DNA of 64,000 nucleotides from Actinoplanes sp. NBC_00393. GTDB lineage: Bacteria; Actinomycetota; Actinomycetes; Mycobacteriales; Micromonosporaceae. Numbering within the stretch: the stretch's first letter is position 1; each line of letters opens with the position of its first letter. The notes under the pieces are model-generated. The model did no database searches. It saw only the letters and a list, made by a program, of their open reading frames with translations, and was not told the origin of the DNA. This document shows, one piece after another, positions 33,675 through 42,388 of this stretch. The DNA lies in contig NZ_CP107942.1 in the NCBI RefSeq assembly GCF_036053395.1, positions 4,244,501 through 4,308,500 on the forward strand. Direction: 5' to 3'. The translations under genes were made by a program, and so were the position numbers.

Positions 33675-34688
33675 TCAACCGGTGGCGACCTCCGCGGTGC
33701 AGTTCTCCCGGTGCGGCGTGTCCCGCCAGAGGCAGATCTGCACGGTGACCGGCTGGCCGCCGATCGTGGTGGCGACGGCCGGGGTGTGCACATAACCGCG
33801 TTCGGTGACCGCCAGGGCGGTGGCGCAGCTGCGCCACCGCCCGTCCGCCGTTCGCCACCGGACCCGGGTGCCGCCGGCGTGCGGGGCCTCGTCGTCCGAG
33901 CCGGCCCGCCCCCAGTAGTACGTGCGGCCCTGGTAGCGGTCGTAGCGGGCGGAGCCGTTCATCGCGTCGAAGTCCAGCGTGGGGTCCAACCGGGTCGCGG
34001 TGTCGTCCTTGAACACCTTCGTCGTCTCCATGACGATGTCCGTGCCGCCGGCGCCCAGGTGGCAGTCGGCGTCCGCGAGCTGTTCGCCGCCGTCCGCGCC
34101 ATCGCCCGAGCGCAGCGTCAGCGCGGCGCCGGCCGCCGCCCCGACCAGGACTGCAGCCGCGCTGCCGGCGATCAGCATGCGGCGCCTGCGGCCCGGCCGG
34201 CGGGTGGTGAAGTACGCGTCGAGGACGACCGGTTCCGGGCTCTTCTCCTGAGCTGCCACGGGTACCCGTTCGGGCGCCACCCGATCAGCCTCCCGCGCCG
34301 CCTCGACGAGCGCGGCGACGTGCTGGGAGGCGACGGTTAGGCGCTGCGCTTCGGTGTCGTCGAACGGCACCCCGCCGATCTGGTGAGCGGCCCTGGCCAC
34401 CGCGACGACGGCCGTCGGGTCGGTGATGTAGCGCAGGTCGCCGGCGAGCACCCCGGCCACGATGTCCTTGTCGACCGAGAGGCCGGGCGCCAGCCGCTCG
34501 GTCCGGATCACCTCGGCCAGATGCCGCAGCGAGCCGGCCTGCCGCCGCCGGCGCGGTTGTGGTGTGCCCGGCGGCGCGGTGTAGACGCCGTCCCGCCCGG
34601 CCCGGGCCGCTGCCGCGCCGACCGTCGAGGCCAGCAACTGCGCGGCGCGGTGAACTTCCTGCCACCACGGTGCCATCGGATCGCTCAT
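33675..34688 (-). CDS. Single-span membrane protein with cytoplasmic helical domain
   Basis: A 337-residue protein of no recognised family. Residues 1-150 are helical and cytoplasmic (WWQEVHRAAQLLASTVGAAA, HLAEVIRTERLAPGLSVDKD); an Arg-rich stop-transfer RRPGRRRRM precedes one membrane helix (LIAGSAAAVLVGAAAGAALTL, near 190), and about 130 extracellular residues follow with four Cys. The first part resembles the XRE-like N-terminal region of actinomycete regulators. Start ATG at 34686-34688 follows GGGGGAG. It faces the M15-like gene. Confidence 0.7.
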   Translation of the reverse strand: MSDPMAPWWQEVHRAAQLLASTVGAAAARAGRDGVYTAPPGTPQPRRRRQAGSLRHLAEVIRTERLAPGLSVDKDIVAGVLAGDLRYITDPTAVVAVARAAHQIGGVPFDDTEAQRLTVASQHVAALVEAAREADRVAPERVPVAAQEKSPEPVVLDAYFTTRRPGRRRRMLIAGSAAAVLVGAAAGAALTLRSGDGADGGEQLADADCHLGAGGTDIVMETTKVFKDDTATRLDPTLDFDAMNGSARYDRYQGRTYYWGRAGSDDEAPHAGGTRVRWRTADGRWRSCATALAVTERGYVHTPAVATTIGGQPVTVQICLWRDTPHRENCTAEVATG

Positions 34689-34744
34689 GCACTCCCCCAG
34701 ACATCGATGAACTGCATTATGCGACATGCCCTCCAACGGCCCAT

Positions 34745-34788
34745 GTGTCCCTCACGGACACAGAGCGGCAGCCGAGGGACAGCTGTCC
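34745..34788. promoter_or_regulatory. Two TGTCC-type palindromes in a divergent intergenic region
   Basis: GTGTCC at 34745-34750 pairs with GGACAC at 34756-34761 across five bases, and a perfect 12-mer GGACAGCTGTCC stands at 34777-34788. Both lie between the membrane protein gene (start 34688) and the short secreted gene (start 34817), so they are candidate operators for either side. The core is shared with the 34-bp palindrome at 30518. Confidence 0.4.
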
Positions 34789-34816
34789 GTTGTGACGTCG
34801 TCTTCGGAGGTTCCTC

Positions 34817-35116
34817 GTGACCCGTGTCAGACCCCTGACCCTGTTCGCCCTACCGCTGATTCTCGCCGTGGTGGCCGCGGCGGCACCGGCACACGCGGCT
34901 CCGACGCAGGCAGCGTCGGTCGCGGCAGCCCGTGCCGCGGCCCCACGCCGCCCTGCCCGACCTGGGGCCGGGCGTTCACCTGATCGGTGGGACGACGTTC
35001 TACGCCATCTACTCGTTCCCCTGCTGATCCGACCGTCGTTGTGGTCCGGGCTCTCGCCCGGGCCACAACCGCCGACCGACGCTGAACTGGACGCTTTCGG
35101 TGGAACCGGCCGCTGA
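34817..35116 (+). CDS. Short exported protein, possibly frameshifted
   Basis: GTG at 34817 after a GGAGG site opens a clear signal peptide (VRPLTLFALPLILAVVAAAA, cleavage near AHAA). The mature part in this frame becomes Pro/Arg-rich and unconvincing up to residue 99. In the +1 frame the same DNA from about 34950 reads LPDLGPGVHLIGGTTFYAIY then SFPC and stops at 35025-35027, which looks more like protein. One extra C in the run near 34943 would explain this. Either a shifted pseudogene of about 70 residues or a real but atypical 99-residue product. Confidence 0.4.
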   Translation: MTRVRPLTLFALPLILAVVAAAAPAHAAPTQAASVAAARAAAPRRPARPGAGRSPDRWDDVLRHLLVPLLIRPSLWSGLSPGPQPPTDAELDAFGGTGR

Positions 35117-35131
35117 CCAAGATCAAGTAGC

Positions 35132-35713
35132 GTGATCGGCGTGCACACGACATCACCGAAAGCGCGGCTCGCTCCGGCCGCGCTGCTCCTGTCGATGGTC
35201 GCGGCCTGCGGCGCGGAGAGTGGGCGCGGCGCGGAGAGTGAGCGCAGCGCGATCCGGGCGCCGGCGAGCAGCGCGCCGCCGGCCGTCTGCGCCGATCCGA
35301 TCAACGACCCGGACCACTGCGCGTACGAGTTGAAGGACAGCCACCTTCGCACCAGCGCGCCCCGGATCGGGGACAGTGAGGCGCTGGACAAGACCGGTGC
35401 CGACGTGTTCAACACCGCGCGCAGCGGCGGCTGCCTGGAGGAGGTCGACAGCACCGGGATGTGTCACGGGGAGGCCGTGCTGGAGGCGACGGAGGAGTAC
35501 GTGCCCCTGGTCCAGCAGGCGCTCGCGCGGCGCGGTTACACCGATGCGGTGGTGCGGCTGGGCCGGCCCGAGGATCCGACGGTGCCGGGCGCGCTGCTCT
35601 GGGCGGTCCGCGTCGGCGACGTCTGCGTGTTCGGTGACATCGTCGGCCCGGAACGGCGCTGGCACGAGTGGTACGCCGGCCTGCTCCCGGACGGCCGCTG
35701 CCTGACCGCCTGA
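35132..35713 (+). CDS. Putative lipoprotein
   Basis: A 193-residue exported protein. The signal LAPAALLLSMVAACGAES contains a lipobox-like VAAC, so lipid anchoring is likely. A short repeat GAESGR/GAESER follows the Cys, then a domain with four Cys (VCADPINDPDHCAYEL, GGCLEEVDSTGMCHG) and a C-terminal VGDVCVFGDIVGPERRW. Not recognised as a named family. GTG at 35132 is taken; GTG at 35141 is equally possible since no strong ribosome site distinguishes them. Confidence 0.7.
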   Translation: MIGVHTTSPKARLAPAALLLSMVAACGAESGRGAESERSAIRAPASSAPPAVCADPINDPDHCAYELKDSHLRTSAPRIGDSEALDKTGADVFNTARSGGCLEEVDSTGMCHGEAVLEATEEYVPLVQQALARRGYTDAVVRLGRPEDPTVPGALLWAVRVGDVCVFGDIVGPERRWHEWYAGLLPDGRCLTA

Positions 35714-35742
35714 TCGCGCGCCCGGCTTCGTAGGATTCCGGC

Positions 35743-36501
35743 ATGGCGCTGCGACCGGTTCAGGTGAACATCAAGGCTGTCGACCACGCGGCGGTGGGCC
35801 GGTTCTGGGCGGCGGCGCTCGGCTGGGGTGTGCACAGCCGGCAGACCACCTACGTCGGGCCCGGCAGCGACTTCGTCTGGCCGGACCCGGTCTTCGTCGG
35901 CATCGACGTGGTCCCCGTCCCGGAGCCCAAGTCCGCGACGAAGAACCGGACCCATCTCGACCTCGCTACCACGTCACCGGCCCATCAGGCCGAGCTGGTC
36001 GAACGGCTGCTGGCTCTCGGGGCGACGCCCGCCGACGTGGGCCAGGCCGACGTGCCGTGGGCGGTGCTCGCCGACCCGGAGGGCAACGAGTTCTGCGTGC
36101 TGGAGCGCCGCGAGGTCTACCGCGACACCGGGCCGATCGCCGCGGTGGTCGTCGACTGCGTCGACCCGCGGGCCATGGCCCGGTTCTGGGGTGAGGCGAC
36201 GGACTGGACCGTGCACGAGGTGAACGACGACTTCGCCTCGCTGCGCGCCACCGGCCCGTACCTCGAATTTCTCCGCCGGCCCGGCCGCAAGACCGTGCCG
36301 GACCGCGTCCATCTCGACCTGCTGCCCTACCCGGGCGACGACAAGGCGGCCGAGGTGGCCCGGCTACGGGCCCTCGGCGCCACCGACCTCGACCTCGGCC
36401 AGGGCGACGTCCCGTGGACCTCCCTGACCGACCCGGACGGCCACGAGTTCTGCGTCCTCGCTAGTCCAGAAGCTGTTCCACCTGTGCCAGGCCGTCCCTG
36501 A
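35743..36501 (+). CDS. Two-domain VOC family protein
   Basis: A 252-residue protein made of two similar VOC (glyoxalase_6-type) halves. Each has an FW start and the same end: AVGRFWAAALGW to WAVLADPEGNEFCVLE in the first, and AMARFWGEATDW to WTSLTDPDGHEFCVLA in the second. HLDL appears in both halves as a possible metal-binding strand. ATG at 35743. Its last 41 bases overlap the convergent TPR gene. Substrate unknown. Confidence 0.87.
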   Translation: MALRPVQVNIKAVDHAAVGRFWAAALGWGVHSRQTTYVGPGSDFVWPDPVFVGIDVVPVPEPKSATKNRTHLDLATTSPAHQAELVERLLALGATPADVGQADVPWAVLADPEGNEFCVLERREVYRDTGPIAAVVVDCVDPRAMARFWGEATDWTVHEVNDDFASLRATGPYLEFLRRPGRKTVPDRVHLDLLPYPGDDKAAEVARLRALGATDLDLGQGDVPWTSLTDPDGHEFCVLASPEAVPPVPGRP

Positions 36502-36889
36502 TCAACCGCCCGTAATCGTCGTCGCCGAGCGCGCCCATCCCGGCCCGCGCCCGCTCCAGGTGCTCACGGGCCCGGCCGAGGTCGCCGAGCTTGCGGTAGC
36601 ACTCGCACAGGTTCAGGTGCAGCGACGGATACAGACCCGCCGCGGTCGCGTCATCCAGCAGATCGGCCGCCGCCAGCGCCCGCTGGTCCCAGATCAGCTC
36701 GTCGTGGACGTCGTCCTGCACGTCGGCCATCGAGTGCGCGAGGACGCAGACCTGCATCGGATCGCCCTGCTCACCGCCGATGTCGTCCCAGATCTGCGCG
36801 AACAGAACGCGCGCGGCGTCCCGCTCACCCCGATGATGGTGCAGGTCCACGCCCTCGGCGATGCGGGACATGACGTGATCGGTGTTCAT
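36461..36889 (-). CDS. Small TPR-like protein
   Basis: A 142-residue all-helical protein with TPR-type repeats: VDLHHHRGERDAARVLFAQI, HSMADVQDDVHDELIWDQRA and LHLNLCECYRKLGDLGRARE. Probably a scaffold. Its ATG at 36887-36889 overlaps the stop of the membrane beta-propeller gene upstream, so the two are cotranslated and may work together. This family of short actinomycete proteins has no assigned role. Confidence 0.75.
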   Translation of the reverse strand: MNTDHVMSRIAEGVDLHHHRGERDAARVLFAQIWDDIGGEQGDPMQVCVLAHSMADVQDDVHDELIWDQRALAAADLLDDATAAGLYPSLHLNLCECYRKLGDLGRAREHLERARAGMGALGDDDYGRLIRDGLAQVEQLLD

Positions 36890-38091
36890 CGCCGGCGCCT
36901 GCGGGGAACGGCCCCGACGCCGAGCGCGATCAGTGTCAGGGCGCCGCCGATGGCCGCGACGAGGTGGCGGTCCGCCAGGGGCCGGCCGCCCGGCGGGATC
37001 GGATTGATCAGATAGTCGGCCACATCGATTGATTGTGCCGCGGCCTGCAACAGGATGTCAGGCTCCGCGCCCGGAGCCAGCCGCAGCAGCCGCACCGACG
37101 CGACGTCACGCATCGCGACCAGGGCGTCCTCGGCGTCCGGCTCGGTGAAGAAGGTGACCGGTGTGCCGGCGGCCGGCAGATACTCGGCGACGACCGGCTG
37201 TCCCGACGAACGCCACCAGCCCAGCACCCGTACCGCGTAGGCGCCGTCGACCTGGTAGCCGGCGCCGGAAACCTCGCCGGTCCCGATCGACACCGTCCGC
37301 AGCGTCCACCGGACCGGGTAGGCGCCGCAGTCGCACCGTTCGCCGGACACGACGAGCAGGCCGTCGCCGTCGCGGGTCCAGGCGCCCTTCCCAGCCAGCC
37401 GGCTGCCGGCCGGGATCGGCACGTCGGTCACCGGCTTCCCGTCGAGGTCGATGATGCGGATCCGGTCGCCGTCCTGGAATGCGATCTTCTCGCTGTCCGG
37501 CGAGAAGGCGACGGCCCAGCCCAGGATCGGCCACTGCGGCCAGCGGATGGCCGCCAGGTCGCCGCTGGCCCGCCCGGTACGCGTGTCGATGACCCGCAGG
37601 ACGCGGTCGCCCGGCCGGCCGTCTTGCCCGAGGACCGTCCGGTCCAGGTTGGCCAGCATCGCCACATACCGGCCGTCCGGCGACCACGCTTGCGGTCTCA
37701 GGTACTCGTCGTTCTCTGCGCCCCAGACTTCGTAACGGGAGGGATCGGCCAGGTCGACGACCACGTCCAGGTCGGCCAGCCGGCGCCCGTCCGGCGAGAT
37801 CTGGGACCACAGTCCGGGGGCGCCGGAGCCGTCGAACGGCCGGTTCTCGTCCGAGCCGGCCTCTGCCAGCCCCAGATAGGTGCCGCCGGTTTCGGTCGTC
37901 CACGCCCGGCCGCCGGTGACCACGGTCGCCGGACCCGGCCGCTCGGTCTTCACCCACACCGGCGCGGCGAGCGGTGTGCCGGGAAGCCGCGGCGCGGTCA
38001 GCGGTCCGTACCTGGTGTGCCCGGCCCACAGCAGCGCGCAGCACGCCGCGACCGCCAGGACGGCCCGCAGCTGGACAGTCCTGATGGTCAC
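36886..38091 (-). CDS. Membrane-anchored WD40/TolB-like beta-propeller protein
   Basis: A 401-residue protein with an N-terminal membrane anchor (AVLAVAACCALLWAG), an extracellular beta-propeller and a C-terminal membrane helix (LVAAIGGALTLIALGVGAV) ending in Arg residues. Propeller blades show as LWSQISPDGRRLADLDV, PQAWSPDGRYVAMLANL, AFSPDSEKIAFQDGDRIRII and AWTRDGDGLLVVSG. Likely an envelope protein-interaction module. It is the first gene of a two-gene unit with the TPR protein. Confidence 0.78.
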   Translation of the reverse strand: MTIRTVQLRAVLAVAACCALLWAGHTRYGPLTAPRLPGTPLAAPVWVKTERPGPATVVTGGRAWTTETGGTYLGLAEAGSDENRPFDGSGAPGLWSQISPDGRRLADLDVVVDLADPSRYEVWGAENDEYLRPQAWSPDGRYVAMLANLDRTVLGQDGRPGDRVLRVIDTRTGRASGDLAAIRWPQWPILGWAVAFSPDSEKIAFQDGDRIRIIDLDGKPVTDVPIPAGSRLAGKGAWTRDGDGLLVVSGERCDCGAYPVRWTLRTVSIGTGEVSGAGYQVDGAYAVRVLGWWRSSGQPVVAEYLPAAGTPVTFFTEPDAEDALVAMRDVASVRLLRLAPGAEPDILLQAAAQSIDVADYLINPIPPGGRPLADRHLVAAIGGALTLIALGVGAVPRRRRR

Positions 38092-38113
38092 CGCGGCAGT
38101 ATCGCACCCGAGG

Positions 38114-38575
38114 TCAGCCCACCCGCAGGGCGGCGGCGAGCAGGCCCGCGCTGGCCAGGCTCGCGATCGTCCGGGCGTGGTTGAGCCAGGTCCAGCCCGG
38201 GGCGTACGCCGCCCACGCGTCCACCGACGAGCCCGCCTGGAACGCGGCGAGCTCGTTGTTCAGCGGCACGTTGCCGAACGCGGTCACCCCGACCACACCC
38301 ACCAGGTAGACGCCGAACGCGATCACGGCCGGCGCCGACCACCCGGTGTCCCGGGACTGGACCACGACTGCGGCGCCCATCACGACCAGGGTGCCGAACA
38401 ACAGGATCATCAGCGGCGGCCGGACCGCCGCCACGTTGATCTGCTGCATGGCGGGCACCGCGTTGGTGCTGCCCGCGTCGGTGAGCCCGCGCATCACGAA
38501 ACTCGAGAACGCGAAGAACACCCCTCCGGCGGCCGCGGACCCCAGCAGGGCCGCGGCCATCAGCGTGCCGCTCAT
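38114..38575 (-). CDS. DUF1772 membrane protein
   Basis: A 153-residue membrane protein of the DUF1772 (anthrone-oxygenase-like) family with four hydrophobic helices. The family marks VFFAFSSFVMRGL and FGNVPLNNELAAF followed by W-NHARTIASLAS are visible. ATG at 38573-38575 overlaps the stop of the NmrA-type gene (ATGA), a common pairing in actinomycetes. Function unknown. Confidence 0.88.
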   Translation of the reverse strand: MSGTLMAAALLGSAAAGGVFFAFSSFVMRGLTDAGSTNAVPAMQQINVAAVRPPLMILLFGTLVVMGAAVVVQSRDTGWSAPAVIAFGVYLVGVVGVTAFGNVPLNNELAAFQAGSSVDAWAAYAPGWTWLNHARTIASLASAGLLAAALRVG

Positions 38576-39363
38576 GCGTACGCGCGATCGACGAAGGAGG
38601 CGAACGAGCGCGGCGGCCGGCCCAGGGCGCGCTGCACTCCGTCGGTGAGGTGGCTGTTGCGCCCGTCCAGCAGGTCGGTGAACAGGTAGGCGAGCAGGTC
38701 GATCAGCTCGCCGGGCAGCCCTTGCGCGGCCAACTCGGTGCGCCAGGCGTCGACCGGCACCGCGGTGGTGCGCACCTGCCGACCGGTCCGCTCGCCGATC
38801 AGCGCCACAGCCTCGGCGAACGTCAGCAGCGACGGGCCGGTCAGCTCGTACGTCTGCCCCTCATACCCACCCGAGATCAGCGCGTGCGCCGCCACCTCAG
38901 CGACGTCGTCGGCGTCGACGAGCGGCTCGGGAACGTCGATGCGCGGCAGCGACAGCTCCCCGTGCGTGATCGCGTCAGCGAGAGCGCCCTCGTTGAAGTT
39001 CTGCGCGAAGAACGCGCACCGGACCACCGTCGTGGCCGGCATGACCGCCCGCGCCGCCTCCTCGGCGACGGCCGCGGCCTCCTCGCCCCGGCCGGACAGC
39101 AGCACCAGACGCTCGGCCCCGTGGTCGCGGGCCGCCGTGGCGAACGAGGCCACCACGTCGTCCGCGCCGGGCACGGCGATGTCGGGAGCGTAGGCGAGGT
39201 AGACAGCGCGGGCGCCGGTGAGGAACGCCGGCCACGTCGCCGGCTTGTCCCAGTCGAACCCGGCGGCGCGGTGGGCGGCGCGGGGCTCGTACCCCCATTG
39301 ACGCAGCAGCTCCAGGACTCGGCGGCCGGTCTTGCCGGTCGCCGCGGTTACCAATGTGTTCAT
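38572..39363 (-). CDS. NAD(P)-binding NmrA-like oxidoreductase
   Basis: A 263-residue atypical short-chain dehydrogenase. The nucleotide motif LVTAATGKTGRRVLELL is at the N-terminus; ARAVYLAYAP, LVLLSGRGEE and VVRCAFFAQNFNEG follow as in NmrA/QOR2 proteins. No Tyr-x3-Lys active site, so it may be a redox sensor or a reductase. ATG at 39361-39363. It is divergent from the XRE regulator at 39471 and is a probable target of it; the intergenic 107 bases would carry both promoters. Confidence 0.88.
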   Translation of the reverse strand: MNTLVTAATGKTGRRVLELLRQWGYEPRAAHRAAGFDWDKPATWPAFLTGARAVYLAYAPDIAVPGADDVVASFATAARDHGAERLVLLSGRGEEAAAVAEEAARAVMPATTVVRCAFFAQNFNEGALADAITHGELSLPRIDVPEPLVDADDVAEVAAHALISGGYEGQTYELTGPSLLTFAEAVALIGERTGRQVRTTAVPVDAWRTELAAQGLPGELIDLLAYLFTDLLDGRNSHLTDGVQRALGRPPRSFASFVDRAYA

Positions 39364-39470
39364 GCACTTCAGCGTTCGGGAAGCGGCCGGCGGCAACCAG
39401 CACTCAGCGATGGGTATCCACGCCACGGTTATGAAGCCGGGTTGACGCCGCACCTTCGTAGCCTGCGAGG

Positions 39471-40325
39471 ATGGCCACCGCACGCAGCAGACATGTCGCG
39501 CTCGGGGAGTTCCTCCGGAGCCGCCGCGCCGCCTTCGACCCCCAGCGCCTGCCGGTGCCGGGCTACGGCCGGCGGCGGGTCCCGGGGATCCGCCGGGAGG
39601 AGCTTGCGCTGCTCGCCGGGGTCAGCGTGTCCTACTACACCCGGATCGAGCAGGGAGCCGTCGCGGCGTCGCCGTCCGTTCTGGACGCTGTCGCGAACGC
39701 CCTGAAACTCGACGAGGAGGACCGCGCCCACATGCACCGACTGGCCCGGGCGAAGCCGGCGAAGACCACCGGCGTGCCGGAGACCGTGAATCCGGATCTG
39801 CGGCTGGTGCTGCGTACCGTCCGGGAGGCCCCGGCCGCGGTGCTCGGCCGGTCGATGACCGTGCTGGCCTGGAACCGGATGGCCCATGCGGTCTTCGCCG
39901 ATCACCTGCCGTTCGAGGCTTCCGGCGCGGTGAACTGGGTCCGCCAGCTGTTCACCGACGATGTCTATCGCAGCCGGTTCGCCGACTGGGACGCCGTCGC
40001 CTACGACATCGTCGGCCGGCTGCGCGCGTCGCAGGCCCGGCACCCGGACGATCCGCAGGTCCGCGCGGTCGTGACCGAGCTGCTCACCGCGAGCAGCGAG
40101 TTCGCCCGGCTGTGGCACGCGCATCCGGTCCGGGAGCGGTCGCTCGGCGGGGTACGGCTCGACCACGACCGCTACGGCACCCTGCACCTGCGGGACACGG
40201 TCCTGCGCGCTGCCGAGGACGACGACCAGTTGCTGATCGTCTTCCACGCGGAGCCGGGCAGCGACTCGGACCGTGTCCTGCACGCGATCAGTCGTTCGCT
40301 CGCCGGCGGAGCACCACCAGCGTGA
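39471..40325 (+). CDS. XRE-family regulator with MmyB-like ligand domain
   Basis: A 284-residue regulator. The helix-turn-helix (RVPGIRREELALLAGVSVSY then YTRIEQG) lies near residues 36-62, and an MmyB-like ligand-binding domain fills residues 105-270 (MTVLAWNRMAHAVFADH, NWVRQLFTDDVYRSRF, RLWHAHPVRER). This class is usually divergent from the oxidoreductase gene it represses, and that is the arrangement here. ATG at 39471. Its end overlaps the convergent MFS gene by 38 bases. Confidence 0.92.
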   Translation: MATARSRHVALGEFLRSRRAAFDPQRLPVPGYGRRRVPGIRREELALLAGVSVSYYTRIEQGAVAASPSVLDAVANALKLDEEDRAHMHRLARAKPAKTTGVPETVNPDLRLVLRTVREAPAAVLGRSMTVLAWNRMAHAVFADHLPFEASGAVNWVRQLFTDDVYRSRFADWDAVAYDIVGRLRASQARHPDDPQVRAVVTELLTASSEFARLWHAHPVRERSLGGVRLDHDRYGTLHLRDTVLRAAEDDDQLLIVFHAEPGSDSDRVLHAISRSLAGGAPPA

Positions 40326-41796
40326 CCAGGCCCAGCACCACGTACACGACGGTGCCGATCACCGCGACGGTGTGGATGCCGGAGGCGAACGCGGTCCGCG
40401 CCGCGTCGAACAGCGCCGGTCCGGCGGTCTGCGCGGCCGCCTGTGCCCCGGCGATCCCGGTCGACGCGGTGTCCAGCACTTCGGCCGGGAGCTGCGGCGC
40501 CGTACCGATCAGTTCCTCGCGGTAGATGACCGCCGCGAGGCTGCCGAGCGTGGCCACCCCGACCGCGATGCCGAACTCCGCGCCGGTCTCCGACAGCGAG
40601 GCCGCCGAGCCGGCCTTCTCCGGCGGCGCCGCCGCCAGGACCAGGTTCTGCAACAGCGCCATCGGCAGCGCGATGCCGAAGGAGGCCACGCTCAACCCCA
40701 GGACCAGCGGGGTACGCCCGTCAGCGCCGTCCACGCCGGTGTGCAACAGCAGTCCCGCCGCCGAGATCAGCAACCCGGTGCACATCACCAGCGACGGCGG
40801 GAACCGCTGGGCCAGGCTGGGCGCGAGCAACAGCCCGGCGACCATGGCCACGTTCTGCGGGATCAGCCACAACCCGGCGGCCAGCGGCGACAGACCCAGG
40901 CTGACCTGCAGGTACTGCGCTGCCAGCAGCGAGACGCCGGCCATCACCACGCCGGTCAGCAGCATGACGCTGAGCCCGGTGCCGACCGCCGGGTTGCGGA
41001 ACAGGGTCAGGTCGAGCAGCGGCTCGGCGAGCCTGCGCTGCCGGCGCAGGAACAGCACGCCGCAGACGATGCCGGCCAGCACGGCCAGGGTGGTGACCGG
41101 CTCGACCCCGTGCCGGGCGGTCTCCTTCAGGCCGTACACCAGCGGCAGGATGGTCGCCAGTGACAGGGCCACGCTGGCCAGGTCCAGCCGGCCGGTCCCG
41201 CTGCCGCGGGACTCCGGCAGCAGCACCGGCCCGATCAAGAGCAGCAGAACCATGATGGGTACGCCGAGCAGAAACGCCGACCCCCACCAGAAGTGCTCCA
41301 GCAGCGCCCCGCCGACCAGCGGCCCGAGCGTCATCCCGCCCATGAACGAGGCGAACCAGATCGACACCGCCCGGGCCATCTTCTTCGGGTCCGGGAAGAG
41401 CGTCCTGATCAGCGCCATCGTCGACGGCATGAGGGTCGCCCCGGCCACGCCGAGCAGTGCCCGCGCGGCGATCAGCAGTTCCGGAGTGGGCGCGTACGCG
41501 GCGATCACCGACGCGGCCCCGAACGCGGCGGCCCCGATCAGCAGCAGCCGTCGCCGGCCGATCCGGTCGCCGAGGGTGCCCATCGTGACCAGGAACCCGG
41601 CGAGCAGGAACGAGTAGATGTCCAGAATCCATAACTGCTGGGTGGCGTCGGCGCCGAGTTCGGCGCTGAGCTGTGGCAGCGCCAGGTACAGCACGCTGAC
41701 GTCGACCGACAGCAGCAAGGTCGGCAACGCGAGCACGGCCAGGCCCAGCCAGGCCCGCCGGTCCTCCCGTACCGGTTTCTCCAGAAGCGAGGTCAA
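40288..41796 (-). CDS. MFS drug efflux transporter (DHA2, 14-TM type)
   Basis: A 502-residue major-facilitator pump. Motif A appears as LGDRIGRRRLLLIG near 78 and motif C-like LMPSTMALIRTLFPDPKKMARAVSIW appears in two parts near 142-168. Fourteen hydrophobic segments can be drawn. It starts MTSLLEKPVREDRRAWLGLA and resembles SmvA/LfrA-type multidrug exporters. No TetR repressor adjoins it; the upstream gene is a VOC protein 31 bases away on the same strand, a pairing that suggests a resistance function. Confidence 0.9.
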   Translation of the reverse strand: MTSLLEKPVREDRRAWLGLAVLALPTLLLSVDVSVLYLALPQLSAELGADATQQLWILDIYSFLLAGFLVTMGTLGDRIGRRRLLLIGAAAFGAASVIAAYAPTPELLIAARALLGVAGATLMPSTMALIRTLFPDPKKMARAVSIWFASFMGGMTLGPLVGGALLEHFWWGSAFLLGVPIMVLLLLIGPVLLPESRGSGTGRLDLASVALSLATILPLVYGLKETARHGVEPVTTLAVLAGIVCGVLFLRRQRRLAEPLLDLTLFRNPAVGTGLSVMLLTGVVMAGVSLLAAQYLQVSLGLSPLAAGLWLIPQNVAMVAGLLLAPSLAQRFPPSLVMCTGLLISAAGLLLHTGVDGADGRTPLVLGLSVASFGIALPMALLQNLVLAAAPPEKAGSAASLSETGAEFGIAVGVATLGSLAAVIYREELIGTAPQLPAEVLDTASTGIAGAQAAAQTAGPALFDAARTAFASGIHTVAVIGTVVYVVLGLVTLVVLRRRAND

Positions 41797-41827
41797 CGGT
41801 CCGCCTTTCTCCAGAACGTCGGGGGCT

Positions 41828-42223
41828 TCACGCCGGCGCCTTCATGACCAGCGCGTGCCACAGGTGGCCGTCCAGGTCGTAGAAGCCGCGGCTGTACATC
41901 ACTTCGTCGTCGACCTCCTCGTACTTCTCTGCGCCGGCGGCGATGGCGGCGTCGGCGATCTCGTCGACCCGCTCCCGGCTCTCCACCTCCAGGGCCAGGC
42001 CGACCTCGGTGACCTGCGCGGCATCGGCCACCGCGCGGTTGGTGAAGGTGCCGAACAGCTCCCACTGCACGAGCAGGGCGTTGATGCCGTCGCAGATGGC
42101 GATGCCGGCCACCTCGTCGTTGCTGTACTCGGGTCGCGGCGCGAAGCCGAGCGCGGTGAAGAACGAGGTGGAGCGGGCGACGTCGGCGACCGGCAGGTTC
42201 ACGAAGATCTTGGCGGCGTTCAC
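41828..42223 (-). CDS. VOC family protein upstream of the MFS pump
   Basis: A 131-residue VOC protein of the type seen with drug-resistance and lactoylglutathione-lyase-like genes: KIFVNLPVADVARSTSFFTA at the start, GLALEVESRERVDEIADAAI in the middle and GFYDLDGHLWHALVM at the end. GTG at 42221-42223 follows AAAGGG. It probably shares a transcript with the MFS pump. The 165 bases upstream, up to the divergent kinase-like gene, hold the promoters. Confidence 0.85.
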   Translation of the reverse strand: MNAAKIFVNLPVADVARSTSFFTALGFAPRPEYSNDEVAGIAICDGINALLVQWELFGTFTNRAVADAAQVTEVGLALEVESRERVDEIADAAIAAGAEKYEEVDDEVMYSRGFYDLDGHLWHALVMKAPA

Positions 42224-42388
42224 GGTGGGTTCCCTTTCGGGTCGGTTGTTGCGGTCGCCGATCAATCTGCCGCCGGGACCCCCTCCCCTCGTAGATGCCG
42301 TTGTCGCCGTCCGCCGGTGACAAACGCACCTGGTGCCCGCCCGGCGCGACCGCCGAGACTGGCCGCACCACCGAGCCGAGGAGGGGCG

